49,975 bases of DNA from Pseudomonas sp. GL-B-19 (GTDB taxonomy: Bacteria > Pseudomonadota > Gammaproteobacteria > Pseudomonadales > Pseudomonadaceae). The stretch is from positions 1-49,975 of the forward strand of contig NZ_JAHBDK010000039.1 in assembly GCF_019956415.1 (NCBI RefSeq), read 5' to 3'. The notes under the pieces are model-generated. The model ran no database searches. It had not been told where the DNA came from and saw only the letters and a program-made list of their open reading frames with translations. The position numbers were made by a program, and so were the translations under genes. How positions within the stretch are numbered: position 1 is the first letter of the stretch; each line of letters starts with the position of its first letter. Positions 9,153 to 16,643 of this stretch are shown in pieces.

Positions 9153-9570
9153 TTTTCACCCCTCGCGTCATACCGAATCAGGCAAGCCCCGCCGTCTCCA
9201 TGATGTCCGGGACGACAGCTGTTGCGGGTACCAGGGGGGGAAGCAATGAATGAGCCATTGCAATAGGGCGAAGAAAAAGTTCAAGTTAATTAACAAGCTG
9301 TATCTCAGTGTTCCAAGCGAGACTCAAATTAGGTGGTAAACACCCGGTAGGTGGGTGTAATACCCCATTTATGGGGATAGTAGCGGCCCAATTTCACCGA
9401 CTGCTTTTAGTAGGGGGGCTTGCCCTAAGGCGACGTGGATTTAACGGGTCGAGAAGGGCCGCTTCTTGGCCGATTGCTGCCTGTCAGGAAGGGCCACAAA
9501 CGCCCCGGGCTGCGTGAAAACGTTTTTGAGCATATTTGGCTGGAGGGGCGGGCGAAACTTGGAGCGAACG
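9153..9570. other. Intergenic, no gene seen
   Basis: No frame here looks coding. Two small hairpins lie close together: ACACCC/GGGTGT at 9340-9358 and CCCCAT-TT-ATGGGG at 9363-9376. They are not followed by a T-run, so their role is unclear. The stretch separates the oxidase debris from the small-gene cluster that ends at 9571. Confidence 0.4.
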
Positions 9571-10062
9571 CTAATCACATGCCTCAGTTACAGCCTTCTC
9601 GGTGCGTTTGATTTCTTGCTTGATATCAGTGGTTATGCGCTGTTTTTTGAGTTGCTGTTCGAGAAAAACCTGATTCCCTTGGTTTTTCAATTCTGCATCG
9701 GTTGCAGCGTCTTTCGCCTCTAACTGGGCAGCGTGTGCGTCTATGACAGCTTCAACCTCAGCATCATTGTTTGCGGTATCCAGGGCGCTGACCAATTTGT
9801 CCACCTCAGTATTCTCGGCCTCTGCGTAAGCGTCGATAGACAGTCCCGCAGCCATCGCTCGCGCTCGACTTTCCAGGGTTTTCAAATGCTGCTGCGCTGC
9901 CTTGCACACCGTATCCTTTCGCTCGTTCTCGATAGATGTCCATTCCATGAACTTATGCGTCGTCACACCAAGCACCGCGATGATGATGGTGGTGGCCCCA
10001 ATCAATCTGGCTCTCACGTTTCGCAACCTCAACTGAGTTTTGTGAGTGATTCCAGAATCCAT
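9571..10062 (-). CDS. Unknown single-pass membrane protein with charged helical domain
   Basis: A frame of up to 210 codons; I choose the internal ATG at 10062 (163 residues) because the earlier part is not protein-like, though the ribosome-binding site is weak. Residues about 20-38 form one membrane helix (LIGATTIIIAVLGV), preceded by arginines, so the C-terminal ~125 residues should face the periplasm. That domain is highly charged and alanine-rich (EAENTEVDKLVSALDTANND, AAQLEAKDAATDAELKN), suggestive of coiled-coil helices, and has two cysteines (VCKAAQQ and a C-terminal EACD). I do not recognise the family. It lies downstream of the GDCCVxC module on the same strand, but a 47-nt gap and lack of a recognised partner leave its function open. 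Confidence 0.5.
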   Translation of the reverse strand: MDSGITHKTQLRLRNVRARLIGATTIIIAVLGVTTHKFMEWTSIENERKDTVCKAAQQHLKTLESRARAMAAGLSIDAYAEAENTEVDKLVSALDTANNDAEVEAVIDAHAAQLEAKDAATDAELKNQGNQVFLEQQLKKQRITTDIKQEIKRTEKAVTEACD

Positions 10063-10109
10063 TCGAGATATTAAAAGCTTGGCGGACCGACCGATCGTCA
10101 CCAATTGGG

Positions 10110-10205
10110 TCAAAGCCAATACATGAGAGCCATGGTATACAACCAGCCGATGGTGAGGGTGATAGTCAGGTAGGCCATCACGAGCACCAGAGCGTGATTC
10201 CACAT
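10110..10205 (-). CDS. Putative 31-residue membrane peptide
   Basis: The ATG at 10205 has GGGAGG seven bases upstream, a strong ribosome-binding site. The product is almost entirely one hydrophobic helix (ALVLVMAYLTITLTIGWLYT) ending in a tryptophan. The same frame extends upstream to 10319, overlapping the end of the GDCCVxC gene, so translation could also be coupled to it. It lies 68 nt after that gene and is probably on the same transcript. Function unknown; peptides this size often attach to membrane complexes, but that is only inference. Confidence 0.4.
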   Translation of the reverse strand: MWNHALVLVMAYLTITLTIGWLYTMALMYWL

Positions 10206-10273
10206 GTCACTAACCTCCCATAACCACCGTTGGAGGCGCGTCAGGGGCGTCTGATAAACGGAATAAACATAGG

Positions 10274-10492
10274 TTAGGCCGTACCACAGCATCCGCGTTG
10301 CTCCTGAAACGGCGGGCACTTCACCGTGCCAAACGAACAGAACACACAGCAGTCACCGGGGTTCGGGCGTAGCAGGGTTTTGCAACTGCCACACTCGTAG
10401 AAGAACTGGCAGGCATCCGTGGGCATGGCCTCCTGCTTGGCGAAACCGCAATGCGGGCAGGTCAACACGGATTCGAGGATGACGGCGCTCAT
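10274..10492 (-). CDS. GDCCVxC-domain small cysteine-rich protein
   Basis: A 72-residue protein starting at the ATG at 10492 (GAGG seven bases upstream). It contains a CPHCG knuckle near the N-terminus (residues about 11-15), CGSC, the diagnostic GDCCVFC motif about two-thirds along, and a CGC-type C-terminal pair, at least nine cysteines in total. This is the GDCCVxC family, some members of which are selenoproteins and many of which I recall next to mercury-resistance genes; its biochemistry is not settled. Here it is divergent from a MerR regulator and a MerR-type promoter points at it, so metal (mercury) binding or response is likely. All motif positions are ordinary cysteine codons, with no in-frame TGA. 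Confidence 0.75.
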   Translation of the reverse strand: MSAVILESVLTCPHCGFAKQEAMPTDACQFFYECGSCKTLLRPNPGDCCVFCSFGTVKCPPFQEQRGCCGTA

Positions 10493-10615
10493 GGTTGCCT
10501 CATTTGTGCATGGTGGGGGGATAACTTGCATTCGTCGTCGCCTTGGTCAACGCCTCAGGATCCGCCGATCTGCTGAGCCATCGTTTTCTCCATTGAATCG
10601 ATCTAACCTAGAGTC

Positions 10616-10647
10616 ACTCTACACTCCGTACCCCGGTACAGAATCAA
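10616..10647 (-). promoter_or_regulatory. MerR-type operator/promoter reading toward the GDCCVxC gene
   Basis: The imperfect dyad ACTCCGTAC-cccg-GTACAGAAT (10623-10644) matches the Tn501-type MerR operator plan (CTCCGTAC N4 GTACGGA). On the minus strand it lies between TTGATT (-35, 10647-10642) and TAGAGT (-10, 10621-10616), an over-long 20-bp spacer typical of MerR-activated promoters. The first frame downstream is a nine-codon ORF (10581-10555, coding MAQQIGGS) behind GGAG, perhaps the residue of a lost first operon gene. The operator ends 14 bp before the merR start codon, allowing autoregulation. Confidence 0.7.
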
Positions 10648-10657
10648 GGGGCGTGTG

Positions 10658-11056
10658 ATGGCGACAGGGTTGAGTATCGGAAAGTTGGCGGAAGCTGCCG
10701 GGGTGAATATCGAGACTATTCGCTATTACCAGCGACGCGGCTTGCTGGATGAGCCGCCAAAGCCGCTCAGCGGTTATCGGTGCTATCTACCGGAGCAGGT
10801 CAAACGGTTGCGCTTCATCAAGAGGGCGCAGGCGCTGGGATTCACGCTGGATGAGGTGGGTGCACTGCTGACACTTGATGCGGCCTGCACTTGTCGCGAG
10901 ACTCGAGCACTGGCCGTGCGCAAACTGGCCCTGATCGAGCAAAAGATGGCCGACCTTGCCGCAATTCGGCAGGTGCTGGGCGGACTGGTGCAGGAGTGCG
11001 ATGCAGGCGACGGCGGGGCTGCTTGCCCTATCATCGATGTGCTGAACAGGGAGTGA
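10658..11056 (+). CDS. merR: Mercury-type MerR transcriptional regulator
   Basis: A 132-residue regulator; the ATG at 10658 is preferred to the GTG at 10655 because AGGGG then sits at proper spacing. The N-terminal winged helix-turn-helix reads LSIGKLAEAAGVNIETIRYY, followed by QRRGLL and the dimerisation helix. The three cysteines that bind Hg(II) across the dimer in Tn501 MerR appear present: one in CTCRETR, one in VQECDAG, and one in AACPII, at matching spacing. It should repress and, with Hg(II), activate the divergent promoter described above. No merT, merP or merA is visible, so the module is either a stripped mer operon or a dedicated GDCCVxC sensor unit. An IS1182-family element has landed 100 bp downstream. 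Confidence 0.82.
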   Translation: MATGLSIGKLAEAAGVNIETIRYYQRRGLLDEPPKPLSGYRCYLPEQVKRLRFIKRAQALGFTLDEVGALLTLDAACTCRETRALAVRKLALIEQKMADLAAIRQVLGGLVQECDAGDGGAACPIIDVLNRE

Positions 11057-11155
11057 TGCCTGGTTGCAGGGCATCGTGCACAGGCGTCAGGCCAGCAACC
11101 CATGCAGTGCAATCGTAAGGCCGCTTGCTAGCGGTCAGGAATGACCGCTTGTGGC

Positions 11156-12826
11156 CCAGAGTGTGTAAAAACGCCTCCGCGAACCCTTGCTATGATTTCT
11201 GAGGATTACATCGCAGGGATTGCCCATGAAGCGCTTTATTCAAGGTGAACACCGAGGTCAAGGCACGTTGCTTCCCGAAAACCTTGACGACTATGTCAGC
11301 GATACCAATCCGGTGCGTGTGGTCGACGTCTTTGTCGACGAGCTTGACCTGGTCAAGCTGGGTTTTGAAGGGGTTATTCCTGCCGATACTGGGCGGCCTG
11401 CTTACCACCCCGCGATCCTGTTGAAGATTTACATCTACGGCTATCCAACCGCATTCAGTCAAGCCGGCGCCTGGAGCGAGAAGCCCAGCGCAACATCGAG
11501 TTGATGTGGCTGACTGGTCGCTTGATGCCGAACTTCAAAACCATCGCCAATTTCCGCAAAGACAACGGCAAGGCCATCCGCGGTGTGTGCCGCCAATTTG
11601 TGGTGCTGTGCCAACAACTGGGGTTATTTTCCGAAGCGCTCGTTGCCATCGACGGCAGTAAGTTCAAGGCGGTCAACAATCGGGATCGGAACTTCACCAG
11701 CGCCAAGCTTCGACGGCGAATGGAGGAAATTGAGTCCAGTATCAATCGCTATCTGACAGCACTTGATACCGCAGACCGTCAGGAACCTTCCGTAGCTCAG
11801 GCCAAAGCCGAACGCCTCCATGACAAGGTCTCGGCCCTGAAAGCCAAGATGCAAGAGCTCAAGCAAATCGAGGTACAGCTAAACGAAACGCCGGATAAAC
11901 AGATCTCCCTAACCGATCCTGATGCTCGCTCGATGAAGACGCGCGGAACAGGAATGGTCGGCTACAACGTCCAGACTGCAGTTGATGCGAAGCACCACCT
12001 GATCGTGGCACACGAGGTAACGAATGATGGCGTTGATCGAGACCAACTGAGTTCGATGGCAAAGCACGCACGAGAGGCCATGGGTGTCGAAGAACTGTCG
12101 GCAGTCGCAGACAGAGGGTATTTCAAAGGCGAAGAAATACTGGCGTGCCATGAAGCTGGAATTACCGTTTTCGTGCCCAAGATACTGACGTCGGGAGCGA
12201 CAGCGGCTGGTCGATTCGGCAAAGATGATTTCATCTATGACACCTCAACGAATGAATACCGATGCCCAGCCGGGCAAAGCTTGATCTGGCGTTACTCAAG
12301 TGTCGAGAAGGGGTTAAAACTACATCGCTACTGGAGTTCGAACTGCCGGAATTGTGCCTTGAAGGAGCGTTGCACGCCCAGCTCTGAGCGGCGAATTAGC
12401 CGTTGGGAACATGAGTCGGTCGTCGAGGCGATGCAGAGTCGTCTTGATCAAGCACCAGAAATGATGCGGATCCGCCGCCAAACAGTGGAGTATCCCTTCG
12501 GCACACTGAAGTCCTGGATGGGGGCCACGCATTTCCTCACCAGAACTCTTACCCGGGTGAGCACGGAGATAAGCCTGCATGTGCTCGCCTACAACTTCAA
12601 ACGCGTGCTACGGCTGTTGGGCAGTGATGCCTTGATGGCGGCAATGAAGGCCTGAAGCCTTTTGAGCGGTGCGATAACCGCATCTAGCAGGTACCCGCTG
12701 GCACAAGTTCCGATCAATACAGCAACATTGATTTGGCTTGGATGAGGTCCCTAGAGACCTCCAGCGCAGCGAAAAACCACCGATTACCCAATCCTCTGCA
12801 TCCAAAGCGTTTTTTACACACTCTGG
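11156..12826 (+). mobile_element. IS1182-family insertion sequence
   Basis: An element of about 1.67 kb bounded by inverted ends CCAGAGTGTGTAAAAACGC (left, 11156 on) and the near-identical inverted copy with one extra A at the right (ending 12826). It carries one transposase gene plus about 170 bp of 3' non-coding sequence. No clear target duplication is seen (flanks GTGGC and AATGC). The right end abuts the remnant of an IS5-family transposase, so this copy probably jumped into, or recombined with, an older element. Confidence 0.8.
11226..12655 (+). pseudogene. IS1182-family transposase with 1-nt deletion
   Basis: The ATG at 11226 follows AGGGATTGCCC. Codons 1-73 encode the normal N-terminal DUF772 region (MKRFIQGEHRGQGTLLPENL). 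At 11445/11446 the sequence GGCTATCCAACCGC lacks one base relative to the expected GGCTATCTCAACCGC (Tyr-Leu-Asn-Arg), so the frame shifts to early termination near 11504. The remaining ~400 codons continue in another frame with the DDE residues apparently intact: D in AIDGSKFKAVN, D in ADRGYFKGEE, and E in WEHESVVEA, plus a CxxC cluster (NCRNCALKERC). The product would be inactive unless ribosomes shift frame. IS1182 elements normally encode one continuous frame, so mutation is the likelier reading. Confidence 0.85.
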
Positions 12827-13061
12827 AATGCAAACGGTAATCCCGCTACGCAGCATGAAGCGCAAACCCAAGCCGGGTTTACCGAGACTGTTTGACCGCC
12901 CCAAGTACCGGCAGCGCAACATCATCGAGCGTATGTTTGGCTGGTTGAAGGAGAACCGCCGCATCGTTACGCGCTTCGACAAGCTCGCGAAAGGTTATGC
13001 GGCGATGGTCTCACTGGCCTGTGCCATGCAGTGTTTACGACATTACTTTTCGTACAGAGCC
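12827..13061 (+). mobile_element. IS5-family transposase C-terminal remnant and right end
   Basis: The frame to the TAG at 13062-13064 encodes MQTVIPLRSMKRKPK and YRQRNIIERMFGWLKENRRI then TRFDKLAKGY, the classic C-terminus of IS5-family transposases including the catalytic glutamate in NIIERMF. The terminal repeat CGTACAGAGCC overlaps the stop codon. The N-terminal two thirds is missing and is not found on the far side of the IS1182 element, so material was deleted. Inactive. Confidence 0.75.
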
Positions 13062-13171
13062 TAGCCATCCGGCAGATGATTTCCCTGGCAGGGCTGTCGC
13101 TAAACCGAGTGCTTGATCACGTAGATCCACAAGGGTCGGCGAGGGCGTTGTTTCAAACAGGTGTGCAGTAA

Positions 13172-13206
13172 AAAGCCCCGTCCCCTTTGAAGGGGCGGGG
13201 CTTTAT
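13172..13206 (-). terminator. Strong intrinsic terminator of the DUF1329 gene
   Basis: The stem AAAGCCCCG(T)CCCCTT / AAGGGGCGGGGCTTT (13172-13204) has a tiny loop and, read on the minus strand, ends in GGGGCTTTTTAC. It lies about 60 nt beyond the minus-strand stop codon at 13265. Its other side also has a short T-run, so it may work in both directions and shield the gene from the IS elements. Confidence 0.8.
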
Positions 13207-13264
13207 GCGTTTCAGTGTCCCGTCCTGAGCTAAGGCTCATTGTCTGTGCGGTATCATCCCGGGC

Positions 13265-14587
13265 CTAGCGAATACCGGCACCCGCCATGGATTCTGGCAC
13301 CCACTGCGCCGTCGATAGCGCTTCCGTATACCGAATTCCACCATGAGGACCTACCACGCCATTGATGTTGTAGGTGCCGCGCGACAGATCGTACGTCATG
13401 AACGGGGTGGCATCCGGGACCTGCTGGTCATAGCTCTGGCTGAGGAAAGCGAAGGAGCCACGGTATAGCTGGCCACTTGTGTCGTACTGATCGGAGGCCA
13501 GAGCGGCCCAGGTGTCTTCATCCAGGTAAAAGCGGCGTTTCTGGTAAATGTGCTTTGCACCGGGCTTGAGGTTGCCCTCGACGACGTAGACGCGGTGTTT
13601 TTCCCAGCGTACGAAGTCCGGGGAAATGAAGTTTGGGGTAGTCAGCGACTTGGCATCCCGGGCATAGGTCAGTTTGTAGGTGTTATAGGGCACGATCATT
13701 TCTTGCTTGCCCACCAGCGTCCAGTCGTACAGTTCGAGTGCACGGGCGGTACCGGGGTTCGGAGTGTCATAGGCCAGGATCGAAATCTGTTTGACCCGGC
13801 GCTGGGCCGGCATGTACTGCCAGGCACGGCCAGGACGCTGCAGCGGGTTGGTGGCGTTCTTGAGCATGATCGACTCGCCGGCTCGCCGCGCAGGTCCGGT
13901 ATAGGACAGTTTCATCTGATAGTAGATGTCGGAGTTGTTGAAGGGCTTCGACAGGTTTTCGTAAATCGGGAAGGAGATGTATGCCTCGCCGGTGATAGCC
14001 AGGCTCGCCACTCCTGCCGAGTCGACGTTCCAGGAGTCGTACTTGGAATGGATGTTGACGCCCTGGTAACGCAGCAGGAAATTCCACATTGCCTCGGCGC
14101 CCGATTGCGGGATGGGGAACGGTACCCCCGGCATTACGTTGTCGATGGCTAACCCGCCTTCGAGTGACCTGGCGGCAGTGGCATTGCGGCGGCTATTGTT
14201 CAGCACCGCCTGTGGCAGCGCTGCGGTGCGGTGGGTCGGATACACGTCGATGCGGTAGCCGGGGTGGCGCTTGGCCAACTCGACGGTGGTGGCAGTTAGC
14301 ATGCCTTTGTACTGGTCAACGTTCTTGCCGTTGATCACCAGCAGTGGTTTCTCGTGCGCATAGGGGTCCGGGCGCATGCTGTCACCGGCCTTGAAGCTGG
14401 CCGGGGCATTGGTCAGGCCACCGCTATAAGGCGGAATGGTGCCATCGGCATTACCGGCCTTTTCAGCGCCTACCAGCGTCAGGCTGGTGCCCAGTTGGGC
14501 AGCTTCCTGACTCGATACATAGGCCTGTGCATCGATGGTCAGGGCCATGAGGAGTGGAGCAGCCAGAAAACTTTTCACGAAGTTCAT
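13265..14587 (-). CDS. DUF1329 exported protein
   Basis: A 440-residue protein with a signal peptide (MNFVKSFLAAPLLMALTIDA then QA, cleaved before YVSSQEA). AGGAG precedes the ATG at 14587. The body shows the DUF1329 hallmarks: LTLVGAEKAGNADGTIPPYS near residue 36, QRRVKQISILAYDTPNPG in the middle, and a late KRRFYLDEDTWAAL. The length is normal for the family. DUF1329 proteins are related to LolA/LolB-like lipid-binding folds and are commonly found with RND exporters or near steroid and xenobiotic genes in Pseudomonas; a role in outer-membrane lipid or hydrophobe handling is inferred. Here it is monocistronic. The divergent gene is an AraC regulator 367 bp away. Confidence 0.85.
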   Translation of the reverse strand: MNFVKSFLAAPLLMALTIDAQAYVSSQEAAQLGTSLTLVGAEKAGNADGTIPPYSGGLTNAPASFKAGDSMRPDPYAHEKPLLVINGKNVDQYKGMLTATTVELAKRHPGYRIDVYPTHRTAALPQAVLNNSRRNATAARSLEGGLAIDNVMPGVPFPIPQSGAEAMWNFLLRYQGVNIHSKYDSWNVDSAGVASLAITGEAYISFPIYENLSKPFNNSDIYYQMKLSYTGPARRAGESIMLKNATNPLQRPGRAWQYMPAQRRVKQISILAYDTPNPGTARALELYDWTLVGKQEMIVPYNTYKLTYARDAKSLTTPNFISPDFVRWEKHRVYVVEGNLKPGAKHIYQKRRFYLDEDTWAALASDQYDTSGQLYRGSFAFLSQSYDQQVPDATPFMTYDLSRGTYNINGVVGPHGGIRYTEALSTAQWVPESMAGAGIR

Positions 14588-14954
14588 ATTGTTGTTCTCC
14601 TGCTTGGCGTACCAAGCAATTCGTGACGCAGGCGCAGCAGTCGCGTTCGCCTTGTGGGCGACCAGACTGCCTAAATCGCCAGATGCTTTTTTATGGCTGA
14701 CATTAAAGAGCCCCCGAAAAGGGGGTGCTTTTCATTTTGCGACAATCGCTTGGCTATTCATGACAGACCCAAAATATTCCGCGGGCATGGCGGCTGTGGT
14801 TGGTTCAGTCAGGGCCAGCAACGCCTTGTCGGTCACAACCGGCAGTTATGGCTCAGCACCCACCTGCACAAATCTTCTAAACGCCCTTTTCCAAAGCGCG
14901 GTAATTTAGCCGTCCGCACCGTTCAAAGCTGAACCATTACCTCTGGAGCCTTGC
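14588..14954. other. Divergent intergenic region with an orphan hairpin
   Basis: The region must hold the promoters of the DUF1329 gene (minus) and the AraC gene (plus). A hairpin AGCCCCCGAAAAGGGGGTGCTTTT at about 14709-14733 looks like an intrinsic terminator on the plus strand but has no gene before it. It could be left over from a lost gene or act as an attenuator in front of the AraC gene. No frame here is convincing. Confidence 0.45.
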
Positions 14955-15791
14955 GTGGATAAACGCAACTGGATTGAGTTGTCCCAGGATGCCGATACCG
15001 GGATTGAATCGATTCGTGCCCATTTTCAGGGACATGCCTACGATCCGCACTGGCATGACAGTTATCTGGTGGGGGTCACCGAGCAGGGCGTGCAGCAGTT
15101 CAATTGCCGGCGCGTTCGCCACCTCAGTACGCCGGGCAAGGTATTCATGCTGGAGCCGGGGGAGATACACGATGGGCATGCGCCGACCGAGGAGGGGTTT
15201 ACCTATTCCATGCTCTACCTCGATCCGCACTGGCTGGAACGGGAGTTGCTCGCGTTGTTTGAGCACGCGCCGAGCAACAGTCAGCCGGGTTTTGCCGACA
15301 CCCTGAGCCAGGATCCGGGCCTGGCCAATGCCATTTATCTAGCCTTCCACGCGCTCCATGAGGGTGACTTGCGCATCGTGCGCCAGAGTGCCATCGACAC
15401 CTTGTTGGGTTCGCTCACTTGCCACCTTGATTGGCGCAAGCGTCAGACCTTTGATCCGCGCCTGCCGTTGGTGGCCCAGGTTGCGCGTGACTATCTGCAT
15501 ACCCATGCCTACGAGGACATCGGACTGGATGATCTGGCCCAGGCCTGTGGTGTTGATCGCTTTCGTCTGACACGGGCCTTCAAGGCAGCCTTTGGGCTGG
15601 CGCCTCATGCTTATTTGATCCAGCTGCGGCTGGCCAAGGCACGGCAGTTGCTGGCGCGGGGCGAGTCGCCGGCACAGGTGGCCAGTGCTCTCGGGTTCGC
15701 CGATCAAAGCCATATGGGGCGCTGGTTTCGCCGTGCCTACCAGCTCACACCCGCGGATTACCGCAAGCGCTGCTCAAACCTTCCAGACTGA
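14955..15791 (+). CDS. AraC-family transcriptional regulator
   Basis: A 278-residue protein starting at a GTG (14955) with TGGAG six bases upstream. Residues 1-160 form a cupin-type sensing domain (HFQGHAYDPHWHDSYLVGVT, then FMLEPGEIHDGHAP), with histidines that in relatives line the ligand pocket. Residues 170-275 form the double helix-turn-helix, beginning VARDYLHTHAYEDIGLDDLA and ending with GFADQSHMGRWFRRAYQLTP. The LysE-type exporter gene follows 108 bp later on the same strand, a common pairing in which the regulator controls export of an amino acid or related compound. The inducer is unknown. Confidence 0.9.
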   Translation: MDKRNWIELSQDADTGIESIRAHFQGHAYDPHWHDSYLVGVTEQGVQQFNCRRVRHLSTPGKVFMLEPGEIHDGHAPTEEGFTYSMLYLDPHWLERELLALFEHAPSNSQPGFADTLSQDPGLANAIYLAFHALHEGDLRIVRQSAIDTLLGSLTCHLDWRKRQTFDPRLPLVAQVARDYLHTHAYEDIGLDDLAQACGVDRFRLTRAFKAAFGLAPHAYLIQLRLAKARQLLARGESPAQVASALGFADQSHMGRWFRRAYQLTPADYRKRCSNLPD

Positions 15792-15842
15792 ATCCCGCCG
15801 ACTCGCGACCATGGTTTCCTATTTGATCAAGGAGTCCATGCC

Positions 15843-15896
15843 ATGTCTTTTTCGCTGTTCTTTTCCGCCCCTTCGATACGCCTTCAGGGAGTCTGA
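15843..15896 (+). CDS. Possible 17-residue leader peptide before the exporter gene
   Basis: The ATG at 15843 has AAGGAG nine bases upstream. The frame of 17 codons (MSFSLFFSAPSIRLQGV) stops at 15896, three bases before the exporter start at 15900, and the exporter's AGGGAG site lies within its last codons. This arrangement permits translational coupling. The sequence has no obvious run of a single regulatory amino acid, so classical attenuation is not evident. Confidence 0.25.
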   Translation: MSFSLFFSAPSIRLQGV

Positions 15897-15899
15897 GCC

Positions 15900-16496
15900 A
15901 TGGAATCGTTGCTGCCTTTCCTGCTGTTTGCGTTCGTTGCCTCGATTACCCCGGGACCGACCAATATTCTGGTGTTGAGTCACAGTTCGCGGTGGGGGCT
16001 AGGTGCCACACTGCCGATCATTTTTGGCGCATGCGTGGCGGCGGCACTGATTGTGTTTGCAGTCGGGCTCGGCGTGGGCGAGACGCTGCTGCGGTTTCCG
16101 CGTGTGCAGCAGGCAATGGCCTGGGCCGGTGTGCTCTGGTTGAGTTGGCTGGCCTGGCAGATTTTTCAAAGCGCGCCGCCATCCTTGGACCCGGCCACCT
16201 CGCGCGACGAGGGTCTCAGCGTGTTCGGCGCCGCCACCCTGCAATTGGTCAACCCCAAGGTCTGGATGATGGCGGTGGCGGTGGTTAGCGTATTTGTCGG
16301 TGGCGGCGACAAGACCAAGCGGCTGGTGGTGTTGTCGCTGGTGTTTCTGTTGGTCTCCTTGCCGTGCATGACCCTGTGGGCGTTGCTCGGCGTGGGCAGT
16401 GCCCGGTTTTTTGGTTCGCCACAGGCGTTCAAACGCATGAACCATGCATTGGCTTTTTTGCTGCTGGTGTCGGCCTGGTTGACTGTGGTGGTGTAG
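15900..16496 (+). CDS. LysE/RhtB-family exporter
   Basis: A 198-residue protein with six hydrophobic helices. The start (ATG 15900, AGGGAG upstream) gives the family opening MESLLPFLLFAFVASITPGP with the conserved ITPGP motif. The central cytoplasmic loop (FQSAPPSLDPATSRDEG) and the motif LQLVNPKVWMMA also fit. It exports amino acids or related small compounds across the inner membrane using the proton gradient; the substrate cannot be read from sequence. It is probably governed by the AraC regulator just upstream. Confidence 0.88.
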   Translation: MESLLPFLLFAFVASITPGPTNILVLSHSSRWGLGATLPIIFGACVAAALIVFAVGLGVGETLLRFPRVQQAMAWAGVLWLSWLAWQIFQSAPPSLDPATSRDEGLSVFGAATLQLVNPKVWMMAVAVVSVFVGGGDKTKRLVVLSLVFLLVSLPCMTLWALLGVGSARFFGSPQAFKRMNHALAFLLLVSAWLTVVV

Positions 16497-16643
16497 GTCG
16501 AACAAAGCTGCCTGTCAGGACCGAGACCCTTGACACTCTGGATGTCACGGGTGAGTGACAGGATCCATTCCGTCGCCCCACGTGCCCATCACGTTTTTGC
16601 CCGCTACAATGCGCACCTCGACCGTGATAACCAGATAAAAAAT

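Noticed and set aside
10274..10492. Selenocysteine in the GDCCVxC protein
   Set aside because: Some family members are selenoproteins, but here all motif positions are ordinary cysteine codons and there is no in-frame TGA.
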